Positions 1 to 8,560 of a stretch of DNA of 64,000 nucleotides are shown piece after piece. The stretch comes from Methanococcus voltae (lineage in GTDB: Archaea > AGJL01 > Methanococci > Methanococcales > Methanococcaceae): NCBI RefSeq assembly GCF_017875395.1, contig NZ_JAGGMO010000001.1, positions 124,001 to 188,000 of the forward strand, given 5' to 3'. The notes beneath the pieces are model-generated. The model worked only from the letters and a program-made list of their open reading frames with translations. It had not been told where the DNA came from and did not search any database. Both the position numbers and the translations under genes were made by a program. Within the stretch, counting starts at the first letter, position 1, and every line of letters begins with the position of its first letter.

Positions 1-57
1 TTCTATTTTATTTTCGTTATCGGTTTGTTGCATCTAATTGTATTAATTAGTTTAATT

Positions 58-66
58 ATTTATATA
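58..66 (+). promoter_or_regulatory. Candidate TATA box for the first operon
   Basis: The sequence ATTTATATAA lies in AT-rich DNA about 120 bases before the PP-loop ATPase gene. It matches the methanogen box A core TTTATATA. Transcription would start around 85-90, leaving a leader of about 100 nt. No BRE can be distinguished in such AT-rich sequence, so this is a pattern match only. Confidence 0.35.
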
Positions 67-187
67 ATAATTGCATAGTAAAAATACTGAAAATATATTG
101 AAATATATTAAAGATATTAAAGATATTAAAAAATTATTGAAAAGTATAATACGAATATGATTAACAAGGAATAATAAAATAACTTAA

Positions 188-1189
188 ATGATTTATATGG
201 ATAACGAAACACAATATAAAAAGGATAAACTAGATGAAATAGGCCGAATAGATAAACTATCTACGGAATTAAAATTTGCCAAAAAAACAAAAGAATTAGA
301 AGAATTTGGGGCAATTCCATATAATAAATATGCAGAATGCGAGCTATGTATTCACAGCAGTGAAACAAGACCTATGTATGAGTATAAAGGTAAAAAATTC
401 TGCATAGAATGTATAAACGCATTAAGATTTCCTCGAAACTTTGAAAAAATGAGTGAGGAATTATTTAATCATTTGAAAGTCCAAAAACAAAAGAATAATA
501 AATATGACTGTATTTTAGGGTTTTCTGGGGGTAAAGATAGCGTAGTAGCACTATATTTATTGGTAAATGATTTAAAATTAAAACCTTTATGTGTAACTGT
601 TGATAATGGATATATGGCCGATGAAGCTATGGAAAATTGCAAAAACATTGCAAAACACTTTAAAGTTGATTGGCTTGTACTAAATAGGGATTATACAACA
701 TTTTTTAATAAAATGATAGAAAGGGGAGAATCTCCGTGTAGAATATGCTCCGATATGAATATGCACGAGTTATGGCACTTTGCAAGACAAACTAACATTA
801 CTACGATAGTAACAGGTCACGAATTGCCTTTTGGCACTACTGCATTAAGAAATATGAAAAAAGACATAACTTTAGTAAGACTCTTAGTTGGTTATAAGTT
901 ATCTGAAAAAGAGAGATACGAGATATTAAACAAATTACCATGGACTAAACCTAATTTGGCGGGATATACTACAAATTGTTTGGTATTGGGATACGCATTA
1001 CAAGAATTCCATAAAAGACGCCATATTAGTTTTGAATACGATAGGGTTTCTGCAATGATACGCTATGGTTTAATGACAAAAGAAGAAGCACTTTCTTCAT
1101 TAGAATGTCCAGAAGTCCCAATAGCAGTGCTTAAGGAACTTAAAAATAGAGGATTAAACGTAAAAATGGAAAAAATGGAAAAAGAGTAG
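188..1189 (+). CDS. PP-loop (N-type ATP pyrophosphatase) superfamily ATPase
   Basis: The protein has the PP-loop signature SGGKDS at residues 113-118, used by this superfamily to bind ATP and adenylate a substrate before thiolation or amidation. Two CxxC pairs (C51/C54, C72/C75) probably form an N-terminal zinc site, and another CxxC (C184/C187) lies in the catalytic domain. This resembles the layout of the NcsA/TtuA-like protein at 40.8 kb, but the C-terminal part differs and recalls sugar-amidotransferase-like PP-loop proteins. The substrate is unknown. An in-frame ATG nine bases later (197) is an alternative start; the only upstream purine tract, AAGGA at 166-170, is rather distant. The Pcc1-like gene follows 23 bp downstream, suggesting co-transcription. 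Confidence 0.8.
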   Translation: MIYMDNETQYKKDKLDEIGRIDKLSTELKFAKKTKELEEFGAIPYNKYAECELCIHSSETRPMYEYKGKKFCIECINALRFPRNFEKMSEELFNHLKVQKQKNNKYDCILGFSGGKDSVVALYLLVNDLKLKPLCVTVDNGYMADEAMENCKNIAKHFKVDWLVLNRDYTTFFNKMIERGESPCRICSDMNMHELWHFARQTNITTIVTGHELPFGTTALRNMKKDITLVRLLVGYKLSEKERYEILNKLPWTKPNLAGYTTNCLVLGYALQEFHKRRHISFEYDRVSAMIRYGLMTKEEALSSLECPEVPIAVLKELKNRGLNVKMEKMEKE

Positions 1190-1212
1190 TAAAATATAAC
1201 TAGGATGATTTT

Positions 1213-1500
1213 ATGATAAAGAGTGTAACTTACAAAATGGGCTTTGATTCTTCAAAAATCATAGTAGATAGCTTAAAAGTTGATGATGTTAACGCAGGAT
1301 TGGTAATAAAAACTAATTTTGAGGAATTTGAAACTAATAAAAATAATAAAAATAATAAAAATACTGGTAAATTGGTATTTTCTGTTGAAACTAACTCCAT
1401 GGGTTCTTTAAAAAATATAATTGACGATTTTTTTGTAAACTTTGAAATGGCAGAAAAAATTCAGGAAATTCAAGAGAACAATGATAAAATTAAAAAATAG
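1213..1500 (+). CDS. pcc1: Pcc1-like subunit of the KEOPS complex
   Basis: This 95-residue protein has the short beta-rich layout of the CTAG/Pcc1 family. A conserved-looking block near residues 61-78 (TNSMGSLKNIIDDFF) corresponds to the region where Pcc1 proteins carry a small residue-Leu-Asn/Asp-Asp pattern. Pcc1 is the dimerisation subunit of KEOPS, which makes threonylcarbamoyladenosine on tRNA. An Asn/Lys-rich stretch (about residues 43-52) is low complexity inside the fold. GGATGA precedes the ATG by four bases. The assignment rests on length and pattern and is moderate. The other KEOPS subunits are not in the window. Confidence 0.6.
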   Translation: MIKSVTYKMGFDSSKIIVDSLKVDDVNAGLVIKTNFEEFETNKNNKNNKNTGKLVFSVETNSMGSLKNIIDDFFVNFEMAEKIQEIQENNDKIKK

Positions 1501-1607
1501 GGATAAGAATAATTATATTAAAATAAGTCTAACTTCTAATTATTAATTATCACTTATTATTAATATGAAATTAAAAAAACTAACAAGTATAATTGAGCGG
1601 ATTTAAT

Positions 1608-2180
1608 ATGAAATTTAATTTTGAATCAATCAAAATATTTTTAAAAACATTTATTGAGGAATTTGATAAAAGATATGTCGTAAGGGGACTTATAGACGGC
1701 TCCTTATCCACGTTGGGTGTAGTAATCGGTGCAAGCACAGGTTCTGCTTCAATTATAATAGCTGCAGGTATTGGTGGAGGTATTGCAAACGGTATTTCAA
1801 ATATATTGGGTGCATTAACTGCAGAAAGGGCAATGATAGAAGAAGAAAGAAGTTATAAAGAAAAAAATTTACTAATGGAAGAAGGTTACTTAAAAAAGAC
1901 TAGCGAATATAAAGTTAAATTAGAAAAAAGTGCTTATTGCGGTATTTATGATGGTATAAGTACGATAATAGGCTCCGTAATTCCTGTAGTTCCATTCTTT
2001 ATAGCCCCTCCTGCTGAAGCGATAATTTTGGCAATTATATTAACCTTGATAATATTATTCATATTGGGAATTTACATAGGCAGACTTTCGCGTGAAAACC
2101 TTATGGTAGCAGGTTTAAAAATGGTAGCAGGTGGTGTTATCGTTGCCATTATTTCAAAAATTGTAGAAGGTTCCTTTTAA
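1608..2180 (+). CDS. VIT1/CCC1-like integral membrane protein
   Basis: The 190-residue protein starts its first membrane part with RGLIDGSLSTLGVVIG, characteristic of the VIT1/CCC1 (DUF125) family of iron/manganese transporters and relatives. Glycine-rich helices follow (about residues 40-65), then a charged EEERSYKEK segment, then two or three hydrophobic helices in the C-terminal half (about 110-190). An upstream in-frame TTG at 1593 exists, but the purine-rich GAGCGG at 1595-1600 is placed correctly for the ATG at 1608. Transport substrate is unproven; many archaeal members are annotated only as conserved membrane proteins. The next gene begins 17 bp downstream. Confidence 0.7.
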   Translation: MKFNFESIKIFLKTFIEEFDKRYVVRGLIDGSLSTLGVVIGASTGSASIIIAAGIGGGIANGISNILGALTAERAMIEEERSYKEKNLLMEEGYLKKTSEYKVKLEKSAYCGIYDGISTIIGSVIPVVPFFIAPPAEAIILAIILTLIILFILGIYIGRLSRENLMVAGLKMVAGGVIVAIISKIVEGSF

Positions 2181-2197
2181 GGCAATAAGGTGAAATT

Positions 2198-2686
2198 TTG
2201 GATATTAAAATACTATTAGAGGATTTGAAAGATAAAAGTTTTGAGGTAAGCATTTATGACTTTATAAATGCTAAAATAGAGCTTGAAAAAGAACTCAAAT
2301 ACTTGCCTGAAGAATATAGGCAATGTTATATCGATGATTTCTTTACATACTTCCCAAAAATAATTAAAGAGATTAAGGCTCTGAATTTAGAAAAGTTAGA
2401 AACTTTTGAAATACAAGAAGAAGACTTGGAAAGATTAATAGATAGACTAGAAGTTTTATCGAGTAAAAAAAATAAATCTTACAAGATATTTAGAATTGTG
2501 ATACCATATTTAGTTTTCTTTGCTAAAAAACCTCTTCACGCATTAACAACTAGATTTCCCGGTAAAAAATCAATAGTATCTAAAAACGGAGTCTACTACT
2601 GCCCTATAAAAGAAGCGCAAAATAATGACTTATCAATATGTGAATTTTGCATATGTAAAGATATTAAAGAATTGGAAAAAAGTTAA
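2198..2686 (+). CDS. DUF2115 (UPF0305)-like conserved protein
   Basis: The 162-residue soluble protein has a C-terminal block PLHALTTRFPG followed by YYCPIKEAQN and CEFCICK. This matches what I recall of the DUF2115/UPF0305 family of methanogens, whose function is unknown. The Cys residues at the C-terminus could bind metal. The start codon is TTG, fixed by a GGTGA ribosome-binding site four bases upstream. It is the last gene of the probable four-gene operon and is followed by a T-rich terminator. Confidence 0.65.
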   Translation: MDIKILLEDLKDKSFEVSIYDFINAKIELEKELKYLPEEYRQCYIDDFFTYFPKIIKEIKALNLEKLETFEIQEEDLERLIDRLEVLSSKKNKSYKIFRIVIPYLVFFAKKPLHALTTRFPGKKSIVSKNGVYYCPIKEAQNNDLSICEFCICKDIKELEKS

Positions 2687-2712
2687 AAAGAGTAAATAAA
2701 TTAAATAATAAC

Positions 2713-2730
2713 TTATTTTTTTATTCTTAT
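2713..2730 (+). terminator. Oligo-T terminator after the first operon
   Basis: A run of seven T at 2716-2722, followed by further T-rich sequence, lies 27 bp after the DUF2115-like stop codon on the coding strand, in the gap between two convergent genes. Archaeal RNA polymerase terminates at such oligo-T tracts without requiring a hairpin. Confidence 0.45.
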
Positions 2731-2842
2731 TACTAATTTATTTATTGTTATTTTATTAATGTTATTATTTTATTTTCCATTTATTTATTTTATTATTTTT
2801 AAGATTATATTATTTTCAATATTGTTTATAGTTTATTTTCTA

Positions 2843-4150
2843 TTATTGTCCGTATATTGCAAATTTAATGATGAATAATAATGCCAATATATAAACTAAT
2901 GGGTGTACTTCCCTGTATCTTCCAGAAAATACTTTTATTATAGGGTATGATATGAAACCTAATGCAAGACCGTTTGCAATACTGTAAGTGAATGGAATAC
3001 CTACGATTGTAATAAATGCAGGTAATGCTTCGGTTATATCTTCTAAATCTATGCTTTTAATTGCCAATATCATTAAAGAACCAACAAATATCAAAGCTGG
3101 TGCTGTAGCGTATGCAGGGATTGATGAAACTAATGGGAAGAAGAATGTTGACAATAAGAATAATAAAGCAACTATAACTGCGGTAAATCCTGTTCTACCA
3201 CCTACTCCAATACCTGAAGCTGATTCCACGTAGGAAGTAACTGTTGAAGTACCTAACATAGCACCTAAAACAGTACCTAATGAATCTGCCATTAAAGCTC
3301 TGTCTACTCTTGGTAATTTACCTTCTTTATCCAAATAACCAGCTTGTGAGCTTAATGCGTTTAAAGTACCAATTGTATCGAATAAATCCACAAATAAGAA
3401 TGCAAAGATAATTGAAACAAAGCCCATGTTTAAAGCGCCTAATATGTCCATTTGTAAAAATGTAGGTATCATGGATGGAGGCATTGAAACAATTCCTGAA
3501 GGGTATGGCGATACACCCAATAACATTCCTAAAAAGGCAGTTATCAAAATACCGAATAAAATTGCCCCTTTAATTCTTTTTGCGGTTAATATACCAATAG
3601 ATACCAAACCCAATAGCGCTAGAATAACACTTGGACTTTTAATATTTCCTAAACCCACTAACGTAGCTGGATCATCTACGATGATTCCTGCGCCAGTTAG
3701 TCCGATAACAGTAATAAAAAGACCGATACCTACTGCAGTACCATACTTTAAAGAATTTGGTATGGCGTTAAAAATCCAAGACCTAACTTTTGCCAACGTA
3801 AGAAGAATAAAAACAAAACCAGAAATAAAAACAGCGCCTAATGCAACTTGCCAATCAACGCCCATTCCTAAACATACGGAATAAGTAAAATAAGGTACTA
3901 AACCAACACCCGGAGCTAAAGCAAACGGATATTTTGCCACAACACCCATAGCAAGTGTTGAGATTGCTGCTGCGATACATGTAGCAACCAATACTGCACC
4001 ATAATCCATACCTGTTAAACTCAACATTCCTGGACATACTGCGATAATGTAACCCATTGTCATAAATGTGGTTAAACCAGCCATGATTTCAGTTTTATAG
4101 TTAGTATCGTACTTCTCAAATTCAAAATAATTCGCAATGCTTTTTAACAT
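2843..4150 (-). CDS. NCS2-family purine/pyrimidine permease
   Basis: The 435-residue polytopic membrane protein has the AzgA-like NCS2 features: an N-terminal YKTEIMAGLTTFMTMGYII segment, the central FLFVDLFDTIGTL motif (around residues 250-262) and the ESASGIGVGGRTG motif (about 310-322). These are typical of adenine/guanine/hypoxanthine permeases that import nucleobases with protons. About 12-14 hydrophobic helices are visible. The ATG is preceded by a strong GGAGG. It is convergent with the upstream operon and monocistronic. The exact base specificity cannot be read from the sequence. Confidence 0.88.
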   Translation of the reverse strand: MLKSIANYFEFEKYDTNYKTEIMAGLTTFMTMGYIIAVCPGMLSLTGMDYGAVLVATCIAAAISTLAMGVVAKYPFALAPGVGLVPYFTYSVCLGMGVDWQVALGAVFISGFVFILLTLAKVRSWIFNAIPNSLKYGTAVGIGLFITVIGLTGAGIIVDDPATLVGLGNIKSPSVILALLGLVSIGILTAKRIKGAILFGILITAFLGMLLGVSPYPSGIVSMPPSMIPTFLQMDILGALNMGFVSIIFAFLFVDLFDTIGTLNALSSQAGYLDKEGKLPRVDRALMADSLGTVLGAMLGTSTVTSYVESASGIGVGGRTGFTAVIVALLFLLSTFFFPLVSSIPAYATAPALIFVGSLMILAIKSIDLEDITEALPAFITIVGIPFTYSIANGLALGFISYPIIKVFSGRYREVHPLVYILALLFIIKFAIYGQ

Positions 4151-4388
4151 ACGTTATTTCCTCCTTTAGATATTTTTTGTTCAATGTAAATACATATTAA
4201 AGTTTATAAGTAATATAATATAAATATTACGAAGATAAATTTAAATATATTATTTTATTAATTTTAATAAATCACGGATAAAATAATAAAATAATAAAAT
4301 AATAATAATAAAATAGTAATAAAATAGAGTAAAATTTAAAAAGTAAATGAATATAATTATAAATTAATGTATTTAGATTGTATTAAAA

Positions 4389-5129
4389 TTATTCCTTAAT
4401 ACTGCCGTTTATGGCAATGACTATTTTATTTATTTCAACGTCTAGACCTTTTAAAGCATTTTTAACAAGCGAATACATCGCACTGCAACAAGGTACTTCC
4501 ATGATTGCCACAGTCACTTTTTTAATATTATTCTTTTCGACCATTGCCCTTATTTTTCTTTCATAATCATCTATTTCATCCAATTTAGGGCATCCTATAG
4601 CCAGTATCTTTCCATCTAACAATTTATTATGGAAATCTGCATATGCAAATGGTACACAATCCGCTGCTATCAAAAGATGTGCATCTTTCAAATACGGTGC
4701 ATTTTCAGACAATAAATGTAATTGAACTGGCCAATTTGCTAATTTTGGCTCTATGTTACATTCGCAAGAACTTCCGGCTTCTGTTTTATCAGTTCTTCTA
4801 TGACTTAAAGATTCTGCTCTTTTTGTTCTGTCTAAGCTCATAGGTGCCGAACTTGGGCAAGAACATCCTTTTCCATGACCATGACCCCCTTCTGATGTTG
4901 CATGCTCACAAGCATTTGTTCCATCACCACATATTATGGTTAAAGCATCTACGGGACATACATCTAAACAGTTTCCTAAACCGTCGCAGTTGACTTTTTT
5001 ATCTTGGTCTACTTTTACTTTCCCAGTTTCCTCATCTGGTATCAATATACTTTCTTCGCAAATATTTACGCACAATCCGCATTCTTTATATCCTAAGCAT
5101 TTATCTTGATCCACTATTATTTCAATCAA
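4389..5129 (-). CDS. Iron-sulfur (ferredoxin-like) protein with conserved C-terminal domain
   Basis: The N-terminus has two ferredoxin-like Cys clusters with wide spacing: C11-x5-C17-x2-C20-x3-C24 and C48-x5-C54-x3-C58-Pro. A Gly/His/Cys-rich linker (about residues 73-95, including GGHGHGKGCSC) follows, then a C-terminal domain with LIAADCVPFAYADFH, AIGCPKLDE and MEVPCC. The whole architecture is familiar from strict anaerobes, where it is annotated as a 4Fe-4S protein of unknown role. Electron transfer or metal sensing is plausible but unproven. The start is a TTG four bases after GGTGG. No metabolic partner gene is adjacent. Confidence 0.75.
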   Translation of the reverse strand: MIEIIVDQDKCLGYKECGLCVNICEESILIPDEETGKVKVDQDKKVNCDGLGNCLDVCPVDALTIICGDGTNACEHATSEGGHGHGKGCSCPSSAPMSLDRTKRAESLSHRRTDKTEAGSSCECNIEPKLANWPVQLHLLSENAPYLKDAHLLIAADCVPFAYADFHNKLLDGKILAIGCPKLDEIDDYERKIRAMVEKNNIKKVTVAIMEVPCCSAMYSLVKNALKGLDVEINKIVIAINGSIKE

Positions 5130-5335
5130 AGTACCACCTCAGAAATCAGTTATTGGATTATTAATTCACATATCTTAATATTAAAATAGAGGTTTAATAC
5201 AATTTTGGTTATTAAAATAATGTATTTTAAAAATGGTATATTTCGATATTCTGAAAATAGCTAAAAAAATAAATAATAACATGATTTGAAATAAGTTAAT
5301 ATAATTTAAAAATTTAAAATTAAACGAAAAAACTT

Positions 5336-5785
5336 TTAGCTTCTAGAATTTAATTTTAAATCTTGCATATAATTATAGAATGAATATTCTGGCGATACTA
5401 AATACCAAGCCTTTTCGCTATCTTCATTATATAATATTGCCATGAATTCTAAGGTTTCATTATCTATACTATGTCTAAACATTATGAAAGGTTTCTTTTC
5501 TTCTTGTATTATATGTCTAAAATCTTTTAAAAGTCCGTATAATTTACTAAAATATGATGTATCCTCACAATTTGCACATAATTTTGCATAACTATTATTT
5601 GAAAGATATACGGGTAATATGACGCCCCTTCTTTTTGCATATTTTGAGACGTCTACAATTCCTTTGGATAACATTTGATTTCTCAAAGCGGTTTCCTCAT
5701 CTAAATCCTCAGTAGCATATTGGGAATTAGATACGTCCAAATCACTTTCGACGCTAACTTTATCTTTTTTGATACTTTTACTCAT
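5336..5785 (-). CDS. Small protein of unknown function, weakly DUF6573-like
   Basis: I do not firmly recognise this 149-residue protein. A segment reading ALRNQMLSKGIVDVSKYAK followed by GVILPVYLS resembles the core of DUF6573 (a gain/loss-prone family of bacteria and phages, function unknown); the remainder has an aromatic-rich beta pattern ending WYLVSPEYSFYNY. The start was set to the ATG at 5785 because a GGGGG tract precedes it by three to four bases; an upstream in-frame ATG at 5839 has no such site. It lies divergent from the chagasin-domain gene across a ~350-bp AT-rich gap. Confidence 0.6.
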   Translation of the reverse strand: MSKSIKKDKVSVESDLDVSNSQYATEDLDEETALRNQMLSKGIVDVSKYAKRRGVILPVYLSNNSYAKLCANCEDTSYFSKLYGLLKDFRHIIQEEKKPFIMFRHSIDNETLEFMAILYNEDSEKAWYLVSPEYSFYNYMQDLKLNSRS

Positions 5786-6136
5786 ATTCCCCCCAGAATA
5801 TTGGTTCAAATTGAAAATTGAACAAAGTATATTTGACATAATTTTACAAAATCAAAACTTTAGTTAAATTTAGTTAAATATTCCGAATTAATATTATTTA
5901 ATTGATTAATTGATTAACTAATTAATTGTTTGATTATTTGCAAATATAATTATATATTATGGATATTTTTGAATTGTAAAATTAGTATATCTTTATATGG
6001 GTCTAATTATTTTTATTACTTGTCATTTTTTTAACGGATGTTATTAAAATTTTTAATAGTTCAAATGTTGAATTAAATAAAAGATAGATACATAAATGGA
6101 AAAAAATAAAATTATATATTGTAAGGAGGGGAAATA
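5786..6136. other. Divergent intergenic region
   Basis: About 350 bp of AT-rich DNA separates the DUF6573-like gene (minus) and the chagasin-domain gene (plus). A CTTTATATG element near 5990 could be the box A of the plus-strand gene, giving a leader of roughly 110 nt. Nothing else is recognisable. Confidence 0.4.
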
Positions 6137-8224
6137 ATGAATCTAAAAATTTATCATATAATAGGATTATTGCTATTACTAGCAAGTTCGGGAATTGTTT
6201 TTGCCGAAAATTCAAATTATAATCTTGGAAATAAAGATTTGAGTACGGTAAAAAAGGAATTGGGCGAATACCATATGTGGGGGCCTATGATGAATCAAGG
6301 TCAATATTGTAATTGTCTAGAGTATGATTATTCAAATATGAATGAACTTTGTCCTTATGATGGAAATATATCACAATATGGCAATATGAAAATGATACGT
6401 CAGGAATTAGCAAAAGATGAAGTTTACATAGTAAGATTACCTGAAAATCCATCTACGGGCTATCAATGGCATTATTCAACCGATACAAATGAGGCAGGCT
6501 TTATAACTGATAAGGGTTATCATATGTATCAAAAATCTGAAGAAGGATTGGTAGGTAGTGGAGGATATCATGAATATTACATTAAAAGTCAAGTTCCTTC
6601 GGAGCCTTATGCAATGTTTTACAAAGCTAGAATGGGTCAAGAAGGAATTGAAGAACCAGTTGAAATGATAGGATATCATTTTACCATTTTAGATGAAGAT
6701 AGACCTATTTTAAAAGAAATAGGAGTTTCAGAAGTAATAAATCCAAGTTTTATGTCTAAAAGTGGTATGGGTTATAAATGGGTTGCAGAGATAGAAGGGG
6801 ATGCGGTAAATATAGAATATGTTGAATACGACGATAATCAAGGTTATAATTTAGGTCCCGTAAATACCTGGTATATAAAAGGTGCTAAACCAGGCTTATC
6901 AAAAGTTAGATTTACATACTGGGATGAAAGCAATTCAAAGGCTTTAATGACAAGGGAATACATAATTTCAGTGAATGAAACTGTAAATCGATACATACCA
7001 CAAGGATATACGCAATACGTTATGTTGAACGAAAATCCATCAACGGGATTTTTTTGGAAATATAACTATAATTATCAAAATTGCACAGGATTACAAAATT
7101 ATTCACAATATCGGAAAGGCTTAATGATAGACGGAAAGGGATTTATGACCTATAATAGGGACCCTATGATAGTAGGTCCAAGTCCAGGTATGGAAATTTG
7201 GGAATTAAGTGGTACCATGCCTTGTTACGTTGATGCACAATTTAAATTATATGCTCCAAGTGGGGATGTTGTTCAATGTAATGATTATGGATGTTTGATA
7301 ATTCCAGATTCCGAATACGTTGAGAAAATGGTTAAATTGGGCGATGTGGTAGAAATATCACTCAATGAAAATCCTACGACAGGTTATGAATGGCAATATG
7401 TTAAAGATAACAAATTAGAATTGCTAAGTGAAGAATATATTCCAAATAAAAATATATTGGGAGTTGTAGGGCAGGGTGGAAGCCATGTCTGGAAATTTAA
7501 AGCTGTAAGGGAAGGAATTTCTACACTTAAATTTATGAATGGTAGATCTTTTGAAAATACGTCTGTTAGAAATGTATTCTACGAAATAAAAATAATTGGG
7601 GAAAGTTATGACGTAGAACTTGAATCAGAGGGTTCAAATACGGTTAACATGATTGTACCAAAAGATAAAACATTTGATATAAAATTATACGATGGAGATA
7701 GAGATAAAACCTGGAAGTTAAATCCTTACTACATGGGTGTAAGGGTAGTAGATGAAGATTACATACCTGATACAACGTCTGCAAATGGAATAATACCGAT
7801 AGAGGATAAAGGATACAATACATGGATTTTGAAAGCAACTAGGTCGGAAGATGTGCCTATAGTCTTCGAATATACAAATGCAAGTGGTTACGTATTCAAA
7901 ACTATGGTTTATAACTTAACGATTATGCCAAGCTATACCACGTCATACAAGGGGATTATAGTAGGTCAGGACTTCATTTTGGAATTGCCTGAAAATCCAA
8001 CTACGGGCTATACTTGGTACTACTTTATCGATGATGAAAACGTCGTTAGAGTAACTGAAGAAAAATATGTTCCAAATGACATCCAACTTATAGGTAGCGG
8101 AGGAACCAAATTCTGGATATTTGAAGGGGTAGGAAGAGGTTCTACGACAATTAAATTTGAATATAAAAGAAGTTGGGGGGAAGAACCAATTTTAGAATAT
8201 TTATTGACGGTTTACGTTAATTAA
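6137..8224 (+). CDS. Secreted multidomain chagasin-like (I42 family) putative protease inhibitor
   Basis: A signal peptide (hydrophobic core residues 8-18, cleavage likely after A23) is followed by repeats of the chagasin/ICP fold. The family hallmark NP(S/T)TG(Y/F)xW, the L2 loop that enters the active site of papain-type cysteine proteases, occurs at residues 104-111, 300-307, 412-419 and 620-627. The matching downstream GxGGxxxW loop follows copies 1, 3 and 4, and a YKRSW motif near the C-terminus corresponds to the family RPW loop. Two intervening segments (about 205-290 and 505-600) look like degenerate copies without the motif, so five or six domains are likely. Ordinary chagasins are single domains of about 110 residues. 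GGAGGGG precedes the ATG. No cysteine protease gene is adjacent. Confidence 0.85.
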   Translation: MNLKIYHIIGLLLLLASSGIVFAENSNYNLGNKDLSTVKKELGEYHMWGPMMNQGQYCNCLEYDYSNMNELCPYDGNISQYGNMKMIRQELAKDEVYIVRLPENPSTGYQWHYSTDTNEAGFITDKGYHMYQKSEEGLVGSGGYHEYYIKSQVPSEPYAMFYKARMGQEGIEEPVEMIGYHFTILDEDRPILKEIGVSEVINPSFMSKSGMGYKWVAEIEGDAVNIEYVEYDDNQGYNLGPVNTWYIKGAKPGLSKVRFTYWDESNSKALMTREYIISVNETVNRYIPQGYTQYVMLNENPSTGFFWKYNYNYQNCTGLQNYSQYRKGLMIDGKGFMTYNRDPMIVGPSPGMEIWELSGTMPCYVDAQFKLYAPSGDVVQCNDYGCLIIPDSEYVEKMVKLGDVVEISLNENPTTGYEWQYVKDNKLELLSEEYIPNKNILGVVGQGGSHVWKFKAVREGISTLKFMNGRSFENTSVRNVFYEIKIIGESYDVELESEGSNTVNMIVPKDKTFDIKLYDGDRDKTWKLNPYYMGVRVVDEDYIPDTTSANGIIPIEDKGYNTWILKATRSEDVPIVFEYTNASGYVFKTMVYNLTIMPSYTTSYKGIIVGQDFILELPENPTTGYTWYYFIDDENVVRVTEEKYVPNDIQLIGSGGTKFWIFEGVGRGSTTIKFEYKRSWGEEPILEYLLTVYVN

Positions 8225-8560
8225 ATAAAAAATAAAAATAAAATAAAAATAAAATAATAATAAAATAATAATAAAGTAATACTAAAAAATAATAATAAAA
8301 AATAAAAAATAAAGTAATACTAAGAATAAATGCTAAATTCTTACATTCATACTCTTTTTTTCATTTTTTCATTTTATTGAATTACGATATATAATTTTAT
8401 GTATAATTTTTTATATGCACTTTATTATTGGGAAGAGTAATAATAAAATAATATATAGTAGGAAAAGATACTAGTTTAAAAATAGTAAATTAGTAAATTA
8501 ATAAATTAGTAAATTGAAAATAACCTAAAATAATTTATATTTTATAATTATGGTGTAAAT
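8225..8560. other. Low-complexity intergenic region with terminator
   Basis: The first 110 bp are A-rich simple sequence made of AATA/AAATA units, with the string TAAAGTAATACTAA repeated in nearly the same form about 40 bp apart. From about 8348 the plus strand reads into several T-runs (CTTTTTTTC, ATTTTTTC), a likely terminator for the chagasin-domain gene. The rest has no recognisable gene. Confidence 0.5.

Noticed and set aside
4151-4388. Purine riboswitch upstream of the NCS2 permease
   Set aside because: No conserved purine-riboswitch junction or loop sequences are present; only AT-rich leader and a strong ribosome-binding site.
8225-8340. Mobile-element remnant in the A-rich repeats after the chagasin-domain gene
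   Set aside because: Only simple AAATA/AATA units; no terminal inverted repeats, target duplications or transposase fragments.
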